A DNA stretch of 64,000 nt from Psychromonas aquimarina ATCC BAA-1526 (GTDB taxonomy: Bacteria; Pseudomonadota; Gammaproteobacteria; Enterobacterales; Psychromonadaceae): NCBI RefSeq assembly GCF_000428725.1, contig NZ_AUAM01000019.1:1-64000 (forward strand). Reading direction: 5' to 3'. Numbering within the stretch: position 1 is the stretch's first letter; every line of letters begins with the position of its first letter. The position numbers and the translations under genes were made by a program. The notes below the pieces were generated by a model. It ran no database searches. It was not told the DNA's origin and was given only the letters and a program-made list of their open reading frames with translations. This document shows positions 9,718 through 18,765 of this stretch, in pieces.

Positions 9718-9750
9718 AGTGAGTCCTATCAGAATTAAATAACGGATAAT

Positions 9751-9775
9751 AAAAAAGCGGCTTCTGCCGCTTTTT
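9751..9775 (-). terminator. Rho-independent terminator of pilTU
   Basis: Nearly symmetrical hairpin AAAGCGGC-AGAA-GCCGCTTT with T-runs on both strands. On the minus strand it lies 38 nt after the pilU stop. It could also work in the other direction. Confidence 0.9.
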
Positions 9776-9813
9776 ACTGAAAACTAAACTGCCTGAAAAT
9801 AACTGAGCAGAAA

Positions 9814-10929
9814 TTAATAATCTAAGGTGACATCATCCAGCATGCCGGAGTTTAATGAGCTCTTGCCTTGAGTTGAATTAAGTTTAATCATCAGGCGAAC
9901 ATCATTTGACGAGTCAGCATGTGCCAGTGCTTCAGTGTAACCGATAATATTTCTTTCATACAAGCTAAACAGTGCCTGGTCAAATGTCTGCATGCCGTGT
10001 TCCGTTGAACTTTTTATAATATCTTTAAGGTGATGAAGCTCACCGGTACGAATCGCTTCCGCCATTGTCGGAGTATTATATAAAATTTCAAATGCGGCCC
10101 TTCTGCTTTTCCCGTCAACGGTTGGAATTAACTGCTGAGCAACAATCGCCCGTAAATTCACCGACAGGTCAAATAAAAACTGACGATGGCGTTCCTTTGG
10201 TACTAGATGCAGAATACGCTCCAGTGCCTGATTGGCATTATTCGCATGCAGTGTTGCCATACACAGATGCCCGGTTTCGGCAAAGGTTAAAGCAAACTCC
10301 ATTGTTTCCTGCGTTCGAATTTCCCCAAGCAGAATCACATCCGGGGCCTGACGCAGTGAGTTTTTTAAAGCCAGATCAAATGAATCTGTATCAATCCCCA
10401 CTTCACGCTGGGTGATCACCGAGCGGTCATGCTCATGAACAAACTCGATCGGATCCTCAATGGTTATAATATGACCAGAAGCATTCTGGTTACGGTAACC
10501 AATCATAGCGGCTTGTGTGGTTGACTTACCAGTGCCCGTCGCACCAACAAATAAGATCAAACCACGCTGTGCCATGCAGGTTTCTTTTAACTGCTCCGGC
10601 AGATATAACTCCTCAAAACTGGGAATCTGACTTTCAATACGGCGCACAACCATACCCGGCTCTTCTTTCTGCATAAATGCGCTGATCCGGAAACGTCCAG
10701 CATTAGAAGAGTGCAGCGCATAATTAGCCTCTTTGCTCTCACTAAACTCAGCAAAACGCTTGTCGCCCATTGCATCCTTTAATAACGCGTAAACCTCCGT
10801 TGAGGTCAAAGGGACTTTAGTTAACGACTCTAAACGCCCGTTTACTTTCAGCGTAGGAGGCAGACCAACTGAAATATACAAATCAGAAGCTTTTACTTCA
10901 ACAGCCTTGGCTAACAGCTTATTTAACAT
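9814..10929 (-). CDS. pilU: Type IV pilus retraction ATPase PilU
   Basis: 371 aa PilT-like hexameric ATPase. N-terminal PAS-like domain (LLAKAVEVKASDLYISVG), Walker A GATGTGKST at about 129-136, Asp box TIEDPIEFVHEHD, Walker B DVILLGEIR and His box ETGHLCMATLHANNANQALER. In the family PilU assists PilT in pilus retraction and twitching at the inner-membrane base. It is 11 bp downstream of pilT in the same operon. The acidic C-terminal tail (SGMLDDVTLDY) is typical of PilU rather than PilT. Pilus assembly genes are not in the window. Confidence 0.95.
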   Translation of the reverse strand: MLNKLLAKAVEVKASDLYISVGLPPTLKVNGRLESLTKVPLTSTEVYALLKDAMGDKRFAEFSESKEANYALHSSNAGRFRISAFMQKEEPGMVVRRIESQIPSFEELYLPEQLKETCMAQRGLILFVGATGTGKSTTQAAMIGYRNQNASGHIITIEDPIEFVHEHDRSVITQREVGIDTDSFDLALKNSLRQAPDVILLGEIRTQETMEFALTFAETGHLCMATLHANNANQALERILHLVPKERHRQFLFDLSVNLRAIVAQQLIPTVDGKSRRAAFEILYNTPTMAEAIRTGELHHLKDIIKSSTEHGMQTFDQALFSLYERNIIGYTEALAHADSSNDVRLMIKLNSTQGKSSLNSGMLDDVTLDY

Positions 10930-10940
10930 TTGCGTTCCCC

Positions 10941-11975
10941 TTAAAATGTTTTCGGATCAGAGGCTTTTTGAGCCGCATCAGCATGAGAAACAAGCCCCTG
11001 GCTTACTAAATTACGTAAACACTGATCAAGAGTCTGCATACCATGTACCATCCCGGTTTGAATAACAGAGTACATCTGCGCAATTTTATCTTCACGGATC
11101 AGGTTACGAATAGCGGGAATTCCCATCATGATTTCATGAGCAGCAACACGGCCGCCGCCGTTTTTCTTGAGCAGCGTTTGTGAGATAACGGCACGTAATG
11201 ACTCCGACAGCATAGAGCGCACCATGCCTTTTTCAGCGGCCGGAAATACATCGATTACACGGTCAATGGTTTTAGCAGCAGAAGTTGTATGCAGAGTACC
11301 GAATACCAAATGCCCTGTTTCAGCAGCAGTTAAAGCTAAACGAATAGTTTCCAGGTCACGCATCTCCCCCACTAAAATAACATCGGGATCTTCACGCAGC
11401 GCACTTCTTAGTGCGTTATCAAAACTTAAGGTATCTTTATACACTTCACGCTGGTTAATCAGTGATTTTTTAGTTTCATGTACAAACTCGATAGGATCTT
11501 CAATAGTTAATATATGCTCATGACGTGAGTCATTAATATAATCAATCATAGCCGCTAAAGTAGTTGATTTACCGGAGCCCGTCGGCCCGGTTACCAGTAC
11601 TAAACCACGTGGAAATTCAGAGATTTTTTTAAAAATATCCGGAGCACCTAAATCATCCAATGTTAAAACTTTACTTGGAATTGTACGAAATACCGCACCG
11701 GCACCGCGTTTCTGGTTAAATGCATTAACACGAAAACGGGCTAAATCAGGAATTTCGAATGAGAAATCGGTTTCTAACTGCTCTTCAAAATCTTTACGCT
11801 GCTTGTCATTCATAATGTCATAAATAAGACTATGCACCTCTTTATGCTCCAATGCCGGCACATTTACCTTACGCACCTCACCATCTACCCTGATCATTGG
11901 AGGAACTCCTGCAGAAAGGTGTAGATCTGACGCGTTATGCTTTACACTAAAAGCCAATAATTCTGTGATATCCAT
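10941..11975 (-). CDS. pilT: Type IV pilus retraction ATPase PilT
   Basis: 344 aa. Starts MDITELLAFSVKHNASDLHL; Walker A GPTGSGKST at 130-137; TIEDPIEFVHE; Walker B DVILVGEMRD; His box ETGHLVFGTLHTTSAAKTIDR; C-terminal AIRNLIREDK helix. It powers pilus depolymerisation, twitching motility and, in many relatives, DNA uptake. First gene of pilT-pilU, divergent from yggS with only 17 bp between the start codons, so its promoter must lie inside or across the yggS 5' end. Confidence 0.97.
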   Translation of the reverse strand: MDITELLAFSVKHNASDLHLSAGVPPMIRVDGEVRKVNVPALEHKEVHSLIYDIMNDKQRKDFEEQLETDFSFEIPDLARFRVNAFNQKRGAGAVFRTIPSKVLTLDDLGAPDIFKKISEFPRGLVLVTGPTGSGKSTTLAAMIDYINDSRHEHILTIEDPIEFVHETKKSLINQREVYKDTLSFDNALRSALREDPDVILVGEMRDLETIRLALTAAETGHLVFGTLHTTSAAKTIDRVIDVFPAAEKGMVRSMLSESLRAVISQTLLKKNGGGRVAAHEIMMGIPAIRNLIREDKIAQMYSVIQTGMVHGMQTLDQCLRNLVSQGLVSHADAAQKASDPKTF

Positions 11976-11992
11976 AATTTAAAATCCTATTT

Positions 11993-12694
11993 ATGATGAC
12001 TAATATTTTTAAACAAATAACAAGCGTTAAACAAAAAATAGTTCATGCAGCGACGCAAGTACAACGTAATGCTGATGAAATCCAATTACTCGCGGTCAGT
12101 AAAACCAAACCTGTCGCCCTGATTAAAGAAGCATACCAGTCCGGTTTGCGCCATTTCGGCGAAAACTATGTACAAGAAAGTGTAGAAAAAATTCAGCAGA
12201 TCCGCCTCGATAATGATTTCGATGAACCTGTAATCTGGTATTTTATCGGTCCGCTGCAGTCCAATAAAACCCGCCCGGTGGCGGAAAATTTTGACTGGGT
12301 GCAGAGTGTTGACCGCTTTAAAATCGCGCAGCGCTTAAATGATCAGCGTCCTGCAGAACTTGCCAAGCTTAATATCTGTTTACAGGTTAATATTAGCGGA
12401 GAACAGAGCAAGTCGGGTACTACTTTATCGCAAGTTATTGAACTAGCTTCACAAGTTCATGATCTACCGCATTTAAAACTGCGCGGTATTATGGCAATTC
12501 CGGAAAAAACCAGCGATAACGAACGTCTTGAAAATCAATTTAAAGATCTCCATATCATCTATCAGAAACTTCAGCAGCTTTATCCGGATGTTGATACGCT
12601 GTCTATGGGCATGAGTGGAGACTTAAACAGTGCCATCCGCTGCGGCAGCACTATGGTTCGAATCGGTACCGATATTTTCGGCTCAAGAAGTTAA
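11993..12694 (+). CDS. yggS: PLP homeostasis protein YggS (PLPBP family)
   Basis: 233 aa pyridoxal-phosphate-binding TIM-barrel protein. Lys37 in LLAVSKTKP is the Schiff-base lysine; HFGENYVQE and SMGMSGDLNSAI (phosphate-binding) follow, ending IGTDIFGSR. It buffers PLP and amino/keto acid pools rather than acting as an enzyme. Two adjacent ATGs open the frame, and either could be used; no strong Shine-Dalgarno is seen. Classic pilT-divergent-yggS-proC-yggT order. Confidence 0.95.
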   Translation: MMTNIFKQITSVKQKIVHAATQVQRNADEIQLLAVSKTKPVALIKEAYQSGLRHFGENYVQESVEKIQQIRLDNDFDEPVIWYFIGPLQSNKTRPVAENFDWVQSVDRFKIAQRLNDQRPAELAKLNICLQVNISGEQSKSGTTLSQVIELASQVHDLPHLKLRGIMAIPEKTSDNERLENQFKDLHIIYQKLQQLYPDVDTLSMGMSGDLNSAIRCGSTMVRIGTDIFGSRS

Positions 12695-12747
12695 AGCAGT
12701 GCGCATAAATAGATGCGCTGTAACTGCTAGTAATCAGAGGATACAAA

Positions 12748-13572
12748 ATGCTACATAAAAAAATTACCTTTATCGGGGCCGGTAATATGGCCGGCAGTAT
12801 TATCAGCGGCTTAATTCAGCACGGCTATCCTGCTGAGCTTATCTGCGCATGTGATCCGGCAGCGGCAAACACGCAGAAACTGAGTGAATCATATGCAGTT
12901 AAAGGCAGTCAGAACAATGCTGCATCGGCAGACTGGGCCGAGGTAGTGGTACTGGCGGTTAAGCCGCAGATTATGGCATCGGTCTGCCAGGCACTAGCGG
13001 ATCAGGGAGTCGATTTCACTAACAAGCTGGTTATCTCTATTGCTGCCGGCATTTCTGTGCAGCGCCTGCAGTCTTTATTAGGTGCAGACAGCGCGGTTAT
13101 TCGTACCATGCCTAACACCCCGGCTTTATTACAAAAAGGCATGACAGGCTTGTTTGCTTCAGCGCAGGTAAATGCTGAAGATAAAACCTTTGCCGGTGAA
13201 TTAATGGAAGCGGTCGGCGAAACAGTCTGGGTTGAAGATGAAAACATGATCAATGCAGTGATCGCGGCATCCGGCTCAGCACCCGCTTACTTCTTCCTGT
13301 TTATGGAGGCGATGCAGGCAAAAGCCGTAGAGATGGGGTTTAATGAGGAGCAGGCACGTTTATTAGTTTTGCAGTCTGCACTGGGCAGCGCCGAAATGGT
13401 CAGGCAGAATCCGGATATCAACCTATCTACCCTGCGTGAGAATGTCACTTCAAAAGGCGGTACTACTGCAGAAGCATTACGCACCTTTTACGAGTTAGAT
13501 TTAAGTGAAACAGTCGCGAAAGCGATGCAGGCGGCCTCGGATCGCGGTGCCGAGATGGAAAAATTATTTTAA
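12748..13572 (+). CDS. proC: Pyrroline-5-carboxylate reductase ProC
   Basis: 274 aa, last step of proline synthesis: reduction of P5C to proline with NAD(P)H. N-terminal Rossmann motif FIGAGNMAGSIISGL, VVLAVKPQIM, RTMPNTPALLQKGMTGL, and the C-terminal dimerisation/substrate motif ENVTSKGGTTAEALRTF. It follows yggS by about 50 nt with a good AGAGGATAC site and is followed by yggT after 30 nt, indicating co-transcription. Confidence 0.97.
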   Translation: MLHKKITFIGAGNMAGSIISGLIQHGYPAELICACDPAAANTQKLSESYAVKGSQNNAASADWAEVVVLAVKPQIMASVCQALADQGVDFTNKLVISIAAGISVQRLQSLLGADSAVIRTMPNTPALLQKGMTGLFASAQVNAEDKTFAGELMEAVGETVWVEDENMINAVIAASGSAPAYFFLFMEAMQAKAVEMGFNEEQARLLVLQSALGSAEMVRQNPDINLSTLRENVTSKGGTTAEALRTFYELDLSETVAKAMQAASDRGAEMEKLF

Positions 13573-13602
13573 CCCAGCGGAAATAACAAAAGAGAGAGTT
13601 TT

Positions 13603-14145
13603 ATGAATTCAGTTACTTTTTTAATTAATACCCTGTTTGATCTGTATCTCATGGTCGTTCTGCTGCGCGTCTGGCTGCAGGTCGCACGTGCAGATTTTTA
13701 TAATCCCTTCAGTCAGTTTATTGTCAAAGCGACGCAGCCCGTGGTTGCCCCTCTACGCAGAATCATTCCAAGTATAGGCGGCTGGGACAGTGCCACGATT
13801 GTATTTGCGTTTGCTGTTGCCTGCCTGAAAATTGTCGCATTAAGCCTGATTATGGGCGCTTCATTTAACTTGATGGTGGTCCTTATTTCCGGTCTGGTTA
13901 TCATGTTAACCGCCGTCTTTAAACTGATTTTCTGGGTATTAATCCTGCGTGCAATTTTAAGCTGGATAAGCCGCGGCCATAATCCGATTGAAGCCGTAAT
14001 GATCCAGCTGACCGAGCCTTTATTAGCGCCGGTACGCCGCTTTGTTCCACCTATCGGCGGATTAGATCTGTCGATGATTGTAGTTATCGTCGGTCTACAG
14101 TTCTTAGAGATTCTAGTAAACGATCTGTTAAGCAAACTGTTTTAA
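13603..14145 (+). CDS. yggT: YggT family inner-membrane protein
   Basis: 180 aa with two copies of the YGGT unit. Each has a hydrophobic stretch then the motif [19 protein letters not shown]...[11 protein letters not shown] and its counterpart [18 protein letters not shown]...[11 protein letters not shown]. Four to five membrane segments. Implicated in osmotic or K+ phenotypes in E. coli; the mechanism is unknown. Its stop overlaps the yggU start (TAATG), so the two are translationally coupled. Confidence 0.93.
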   Translation: MNSVTFLINTLFDLYLMVVLLRVWLQVARADFYNPFSQFIVKATQPVVAPLRRIIPSIGGWDSATIVFAFAVACLKIVALSLIMGASFNLMVVLISGLVIMLTAVFKLIFWVLILRAILSWISRGHNPIEAVMIQLTEPLLAPVRRFVPPIGGLDLSMIVVIVGLQFLEILVNDLLSKLF

Positions 14146-14438
14146 TGTCCGCAGTGTACTTACAGCATCAAGGCGAAGATCTTCTGCTTCGCCTTGTTTT
14201 ACAACCTAAAGCCAGCCGCGATCAGTTTGTCGGCTTATTAGGTGATGAGCTTAAAGTGGCTATTACCGCCCCCCCGGTTGACGGCAAAGCGAATAATCAT
14301 TTAATAAAGTTTTTAAGTAAACAGTTCAAAGTAGCTAAAGGCGCTGTGATCGTAGAAAAAGGCGCATTAAACCGCCATAAATTAATACGCATTAAAAGTC
14401 CCAGACAGATACCTGACTTTTTTGCCGACGAGCTTTAA
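14145..14438 (+). CDS. yggU: YggU family protein (DUF167/UPF0235)
   Basis: 97 aa, complete. Signature [23 protein letters not shown] and the strongly conserved [20 protein letters not shown]. Small alpha/beta protein of unknown function that is conserved next to yggT. The ATG overlaps the yggT stop. Confidence 0.94.
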   Translation: MSAVYLQHQGEDLLLRLVLQPKASRDQFVGLLGDELKVAITAPPVDGKANNHLIKFLSKQFKVAKGAVIVEKGALNRHKLIRIKSPRQIPDFFADEL

Positions 14439-14464
14439 TAACCCAGGAATAATAAGGAGCAGTC

Positions 14465-14905
14465 ATGTGTAAAATTAAACAGCTAGGTCAGATCTTCTGC
14501 GCAGCTATTTTACTGACTTTCAGTGCCTCGAGCAGCGCAGAGCAATACCAGGAGTTCTCTAATTTACAGGTTCATTATATCGCCCTGCCGTCAACATTCC
14601 TGCCGCCGGCCGTCGCTAAAGAAAACGCTATTAAACGCAGCAGATACAGCGGTCTGGTTAATATTTCAGTACTGGATAAAAAAGACTCATTAAAAGCGCT
14701 TAGTGCAGATATTTCCGGCACGGGTAAAAACCTGATAGGTCAGACAGAACAGCTGCAGTTTAAAGAAATTAAAGGCGGAGATTCAGTTTATTACATAGCG
14801 GTCTACCCTTTTACTAATGAAGAAATTGTAAATTTTAATATTCAGATCAAAACGCAAGATAAAACCAGCACACTAAAATTTCAACACAAGTTTTATGTAG
14901 AATAA
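14465..14905 (+). CDS. DUF4426 family secreted protein
   Basis: 146 aa with an N-terminal signal peptide (hydrophobic to about residue 24, then SSSAEQ). The rest reads as a beta-rich periplasmic domain: YQEFSNLQVHYIALPSTFLPPAVAKEN, then NISVLDK and FNIQIKTQDK. Members of this family sit between yggU and rdgB in many marine gammaproteobacteria. Function unknown. Preceded by AATAAGGAGCAGTC, a strong ribosome-binding site. Confidence 0.85.
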   Translation: MCKIKQLGQIFCAAILLTFSASSSAEQYQEFSNLQVHYIALPSTFLPPAVAKENAIKRSRYSGLVNISVLDKKDSLKALSADISGTGKNLIGQTEQLQFKEIKGGDSVYYIAVYPFTNEEIVNFNIQIKTQDKTSTLKFQHKFYVE

Positions 14906-14930
14906 GACGATAAAGATAAGTGAAAATACA

Positions 14931-15533
14931 ATGAAAAAGCAATGGGTATTAGCAACCGGCAACAAAGGTAAAGTAAAAGAGATGAGCGAGCTGTTAAACA
15001 GCTTCTCAATCGAGGTCTTGCCGCAAAGTCAGTTCAGCGTGTCAGAAATACCGGAAACGGGCACAACTTTTGTCGAAAATGCGATTATTAAAGCACGCCA
15101 TGCAGCTAAAGTAACAGGCTTACCGGCAATAGCCGATGACTCAGGGTTAGAAGTAGACTTTTTAAGCGGTCAGCCGGGTATTTATTCTTCGCGTTTTTCC
15201 GGTGAAAATGCCACTGACCGGGAAAATATCGATCTGCTGTTAAATAAGCTTGAAGGTATCGGCAGCGGACAGCGCAGTGCACGTTTTCAGTGTGTATTAG
15301 TTTATATGCGTCATGAGCTGGATCCGACACCAGTCATCTGCCAGGGCACATGGGAAGGCAGCATCACCGAATCCATACAGGGTGAGAACGGTTTTGGTTA
15401 TGATCCGGTTTTCTGGGTTGAAAGCGAACAGGCAACCTCAGCACAGCTGGACAAGCAGCGTAAAGGTGAGCTGAGCCATCGCGGTAAAGCATTAAAAATG
15501 TTAGTTGAACAGCTTAAAGAACAGCTGGCTTAA
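14931..15533 (+). CDS. rdgB: XTP/dITP diphosphatase RdgB
   Basis: 200 aa Ham1-family house-cleaning pyrophosphatase that removes dITP, ITP and XTP from the nucleotide pool. Motifs: LATGNKGKVKEMSELL, AIADDSGLEVDFL, GQPGIYSSRFSG, FGYDPVFWV and SHRGKALKML. Same operon direction as yggT-yggU, with 25 nt to the preceding gene and about 80 nt to hemW. Confidence 0.97.
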   Translation: MKKQWVLATGNKGKVKEMSELLNSFSIEVLPQSQFSVSEIPETGTTFVENAIIKARHAAKVTGLPAIADDSGLEVDFLSGQPGIYSSRFSGENATDRENIDLLLNKLEGIGSGQRSARFQCVLVYMRHELDPTPVICQGTWEGSITESIQGENGFGYDPVFWVESEQATSAQLDKQRKGELSHRGKALKMLVEQLKEQLA

Positions 15534-15611
15534 TTAACAAAGTTCCTGCGCAGAGCGTGGGAACTAACAGTAATCCCCTTCTTTTTCCCGACAGTTCAAC
15601 AGGTTTATCTT

Positions 15612-16754
15612 ATGCTCCAGCTGCCGCCGCTTAGTCTTTATATCCATATTCCCTGGTGCATTGAAAAATGCCCCTACTGCGATTTTAATTCACATAAATT
15701 ACGCGGTAAAATTCCAGAGCAGGATTACCTGCAGGCCCTTGTTGATGATTTAAGCAGTGATCTGGTTTATGTACAGGGGCGAGTGCTGGAAACAATATTT
15801 ATCGGAGGCGGCACACCGAGCTTAATATCCGCATCGGGTATCGGCTGGTTATTAACGGAAATTGAAAAGAAGATTCCTTTTAAAGAGGATATAGAGATCA
15901 CTTTAGAAGCCAATCCGGGCGCCATTGAAAACCAGAAGATTGCTGACTTCAAAAAGTCGGGGATCAGCCGTTTCTCATTCGGTGTGCAGAGTTTTCAGCA
16001 GGAAAAGCTGACCCGGCTGGGGCGAATTCACGGTGTCGAGGAAGCGAAAACAGCGGCCGAACAAGCACATGCAGTGAAAATGAAAACCTTTAATCTGGAT
16101 CTTATGCACGGTTTACCCGATCAGACACTTGACGATGCATTACAAGACCTTCAAACCGCCATTGATCTTAACCCCACGCATCTCTCCTGGTATCAGCTGA
16201 CTATTGAGCCGAATACCCAGTACTTCTCGCATCCACCGAAACTGCCTGAAGATGAGCTGTTATGGGAGATTCAGGAACAGGGACAAAAACTGCTGGCCGC
16301 TAACGGTTATCTGCAGTATGAAATTTCAGGTTACAGCAAAGCCGGATTTGAGTGCCTGCATAACCTTAACTACTGGCGCTTCGGTGACTACATCGGCATA
16401 GGCTGCGGCGCACATGGTAAATTTACTCTGCCCCTGGAAAATAAAATAATCCGCACCAGTAAAATAAAACACCCTAAAGGCTACTTGGACAGATCCCGCC
16501 CGTTTTTAGATGAATCAAATGTAGTTAATAAAGAAGACCTGGCATTTGAATATATGATGAACCGCCTGCGCTTATTCGAAGATATTCCCTTCAGCGAATT
16601 TGAAGCCTATACAGGTTTAGGCCTTGACAGTATTAAACAGCCGCTTCAAAAAGCCGTTACGAAGGGCTTGTTAATCGAAAACGATAATAACTGGCAGATA
16701 ACCGAGTTAGGCCACCGTTATCTTAACGAGCTGCTGGAAATGTTTATGGATTGA
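15612..16754 (+). CDS. hemW: HemW, radical-SAM heme chaperone
   Basis: 380 aa. The radical-SAM cluster motif is CIEKCPYCDF (CxxxCxxC) just after LSLYIHIPW. FIGGGTPSL, ITLEANPG, RFSFGVQSF and NLDLMHGLPDQT follow, with the C-terminal HemN-like domain (ENDNNWQITELGHRYLNELL). HemW-type proteins lack the extra N-terminal cysteine of true coproporphyrinogen oxidases and act as heme chaperones. Last gene of the yggS-hemW block. Confidence 0.95.
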   Translation: MLQLPPLSLYIHIPWCIEKCPYCDFNSHKLRGKIPEQDYLQALVDDLSSDLVYVQGRVLETIFIGGGTPSLISASGIGWLLTEIEKKIPFKEDIEITLEANPGAIENQKIADFKKSGISRFSFGVQSFQQEKLTRLGRIHGVEEAKTAAEQAHAVKMKTFNLDLMHGLPDQTLDDALQDLQTAIDLNPTHLSWYQLTIEPNTQYFSHPPKLPEDELLWEIQEQGQKLLAANGYLQYEISGYSKAGFECLHNLNYWRFGDYIGIGCGAHGKFTLPLENKIIRTSKIKHPKGYLDRSRPFLDESNVVNKEDLAFEYMMNRLRLFEDIPFSEFEAYTGLGLDSIKQPLQKAVTKGLLIENDNNWQITELGHRYLNELLEMFMD

Positions 16755-16774
16755 TAGAATAGACACATTGAAGA

Positions 16775-16805
16775 TAAAAAAGGGCCCGCTGCAAAACAAC
16801 GGGCC
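16775..16805 (-). terminator. Terminator read on the minus strand, 3' of the rsgA side
   Basis: GGCCCG (minus-strand 5' arm, 16800-16805) pairs with CGGGCC (16783-16788), followed on the minus strand by six to seven T (16775-16781). The loop is 11 nt. It lies about 320 nt beyond the rsgA stop, so it either ends a long rsgA 3' UTR or a separate small transcript. Confidence 0.75.
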
Positions 16806-17127
16806 AGAGGGCACTACTATTAACTACATACAACTAAATACTATATTGCGTAAGCACAAAAACAGCATACATCCTTAACAAAATAAATTCTATTACACTC
16901 TATTACACCAGCTGCTGAAACAGGCTGAACTTTCTCTCTGCTGCGGCAAAAAGCAGCCGTCTGTTTGTTTAATAAGCGCCTGTAATTAATTTTATATTTC
17001 CATTAAAAACAAAGATATATATATTGAAGATAAGAATATTGAGCTGAGGTCAGCTGCACAAACGCAGCAGAATAAAGATTGAGCAGGTACATGCCCTGCT
17101 CATCTAATGCACTCCTTATTTAATGAA
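16806..17127. other. Intergenic region hemW/rsgA, possible small transcript
   Basis: No standard gene. It has a perfect 10-bp tandem repeat TCTATTACAC (16889-16898 and 16899-16908). On the minus strand a 14-codon frame (16824-16868, MLFLCLRNIVFSCM) has AAGGA just 3 nt before its ATG and ends about 20 nt before the terminator. These could be a 3'-UTR-derived or independent small RNA, or chance. Confidence 0.35.
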
Positions 17128-18168
17128 CTATCTCATTTTAAGGGTTTTATTTTCGTTTATTACGCTTTTATAATACTTCTGCAATGCTTTATCAGCAGCT
17201 CTTTTTTCCGCTAAGCTGGCGCCGTTGCGAGCTTGTTCGCGAAGCAGTTTCTGATAATTGTTAAAACGCCTCTCCTGCAGCTCTCCCGATTCAATAGCAG
17301 CCTGCACTGCACACTCAGGTTCACTCTGGTGCAGACAATCACCGAATTTACACTGTTCTGCCAGTTCAGTGATCTCTGAAAATGTCTCAGCAACCCCTTC
17401 GGCGCAGGCAGTAAGCTGTAGTTCACGCATCCCTGGAGTATCAAGCAGCAGACCGCCGCTCGGCATCACATGAAGTGACCGCCCAGTGGTGGTATGCTTT
17501 CCCTTGCTGTCATCTTCACGAATGCCGCCAGTCTGCTGCGTATCATCACCTAACAGAGTATTGATCAGTGTTGATTTACCGACTCCAGATGAGCCAATAA
17601 AAGCGATAGTTTTTCCAATTCCGCACCAAGGAGCAAGTGCTTGTACGCTCTCACTATCGAGTGCATTAACCGTTTCGACCATTAACATCGAGTTGATACT
17701 GTGAATCTGCTGAATATACTCATCAGGCTCCCGGCACTGATCTGCCTTAGTTAAAACAATAACAGGCTCGACACCTGCTTCATTGGTTAAGGCAAGGAAG
17801 CGCTCAATACGGCTTAAATTAAAATCGTGATTAAGTGAGCTGACAATAAATGCCGTATCAACATTAGCAGCAATAAGCTGCGCTTCAAGCCGGCTGCCGG
17901 CGGCTTTGCGGCTGAATTCAGACAATCTGTCAAAACAGCGTATAAAGTGATGATCGTTATCAAGCAGTACCCAGTCGCCTACCGTAATTTGCGGCAGAGA
18001 AGGAGAGGCGCTCAGTGTGATATCCCCTGTTTCAGATGCAAGCTTAAAACCAGAGCGATGGTGCTCTTTAATTCGGGCAAACACTGTGCCTTCATACTCT
18101 TCTAAAGTAAGCTGCTGTTGAAAAAATGGTCGCCAGCCAAGCTGACTAAGTGTTAAATGTGTGGTCAT
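17128..18168 (-). CDS. rsgA: Ribosome small-subunit GTPase RsgA (YjeQ family), Vibrio-type paralogue
   Basis: 346 aa circularly permuted GTPase. An OB domain at the N-terminus ([18 protein letters not shown]) precedes VLTKADQC (G4), [18 protein letters not shown] (G1), a T-rich G2 ([14 protein letters not shown]) and [10 protein letters not shown] (G3). The zinc knuckle [14 protein letters not shown] closes the core. It assists late 30S maturation. The ATG at 18168 was preferred because the upstream frame begins with TTG and GGGG lies about 10 nt before the ATG. It differs from E. coli RsgA in the N-terminal region, so a second, canonical rsgA may exist elsewhere. Confidence 0.9.
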   Translation of the reverse strand: MTTHLTLSQLGWRPFFQQQLTLEEYEGTVFARIKEHHRSGFKLASETGDITLSASPSLPQITVGDWVLLDNDHHFIRCFDRLSEFSRKAAGSRLEAQLIAANVDTAFIVSSLNHDFNLSRIERFLALTNEAGVEPVIVLTKADQCREPDEYIQQIHSINSMLMVETVNALDSESVQALAPWCGIGKTIAFIGSSGVGKSTLINTLLGDDTQQTGGIREDDSKGKHTTTGRSLHVMPSGGLLLDTPGMRELQLTACAEGVAETFSEITELAEQCKFGDCLHQSEPECAVQAAIESGELQERRFNNYQKLLREQARNGASLAEKRAADKALQKYYKSVINENKTLKMR

Positions 18169-18312
18169 AATTTGTAACCCCGGACGCAATTCTTCTGGAA
18201 TGAATTACATCAAAAAGATAATTTTATAAGGGGTATTTGAACCATCTGCAGAAAGCAGACAGATATAGCCCCGGTGTCAATACCGGGCAGGAAAGATGTT
18301 CGATTTATCGAA

Positions 18313-18357
18313 TTAAGCGTTTCGTGCCCAGTTAACAGTTTTTAATACAATCATCAT
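18313..18357 (-). CDS. Possible 14-residue leader peptide upstream of rsgA
   Basis: Minus-strand frame MMIVLKTVNWARNA followed by TAA, with AAAGGA 4 nt before the first of two ATGs. It lies in the ~290-nt leader between the putative rsgA promoter and the rsgA start. Two hairpins follow it: CCCGGT/ACCGGG (18270-18287) and TCTGC/GCAGA (18245-18259). The arrangement resembles an attenuation leader. Translation is not shown and the frame is short enough to be chance. Confidence 0.35.
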   Translation of the reverse strand: MMIVLKTVNWARNA

Positions 18358-18467
18358 TTATTCCTTTTTGCTTATTTAAGATACAAAAATAATAGCAGAT
18401 CTTTTCCTGAAAAAACAGACACAGTTAACACGCTGCCGGGCATATCCTCAGAGTTATTTATCTGCGT

Positions 18468-18495
18468 ATTATAAGAACAGCAGAAGCCCCGTAAA
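18468..18495 (-). promoter_or_regulatory. Putative rsgA promoter
   Basis: Minus strand TTTACG (18490-18495), 16-nt spacer, perfect TATAAT (18468-18473). It would give a leader of about 290 nt to the rsgA ATG. Confidence 0.5.
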
Positions 18496-18603
18496 CAGGG
18501 ACGATCAGTATCCATCCATGCTTAGCTATGGACTTGTGCGCCAGTATGCAGTAGCATCCCGGCTCAAACCAGCGGCAGTTTTCGATAACAGCCGCTTGTT
18601 TCC

Positions 18604-18670
18604 CTTCGTATAACCCCGGTGATATGGACCGGGGGTATCTACCAGGAACCAGTAATTCCTGATTACGAAG
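18604..18670 (+). ncRNA. Adenine-sensing purine riboswitch
   Basis: P1 is formed by CTTCGTA (18604-18610) and TACGAAG (18664-18670). Between them are the conserved core pieces TGATATGG, ATCTACC and the P3 arms AGGAA/TTCCT. The specificity base between P3 and P1 is T (18663), which is C in guanine and T in adenine riboswitches, so adenine is predicted. Downstream, GCGCTTTTCTCTTTG (from about 18685) can pair with CAAAAGAAAAGTGC (about 18719-18732). No T-run follows, so translational control is more likely, as for the Vibrio vulnificus add riboswitch. Confidence 0.93.
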
Positions 18671-18765
18671 AGTTTAGTGCTTTGGCGCTTTTCTCTTTGT
18701 ATTGTCAGTCTTGTTATTCAAAAGAAAAGTGCTTAGTAAAATTTATATTTATTAAGAGCTTAGCC

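Noticed and set aside
18218-18235. tRNA T-loop-like GGTTCAAATACC on the minus strand near 18230
   Set aside because: No acceptor, D or anticodon arms can be fitted around it; it lies in the rsgA leader.
18619-18765. N-terminal extension of the deaminase open frame
   Set aside because: This stretch overlaps the adenine riboswitch aptamer and expression platform; homology begins at the ATG at 18766.
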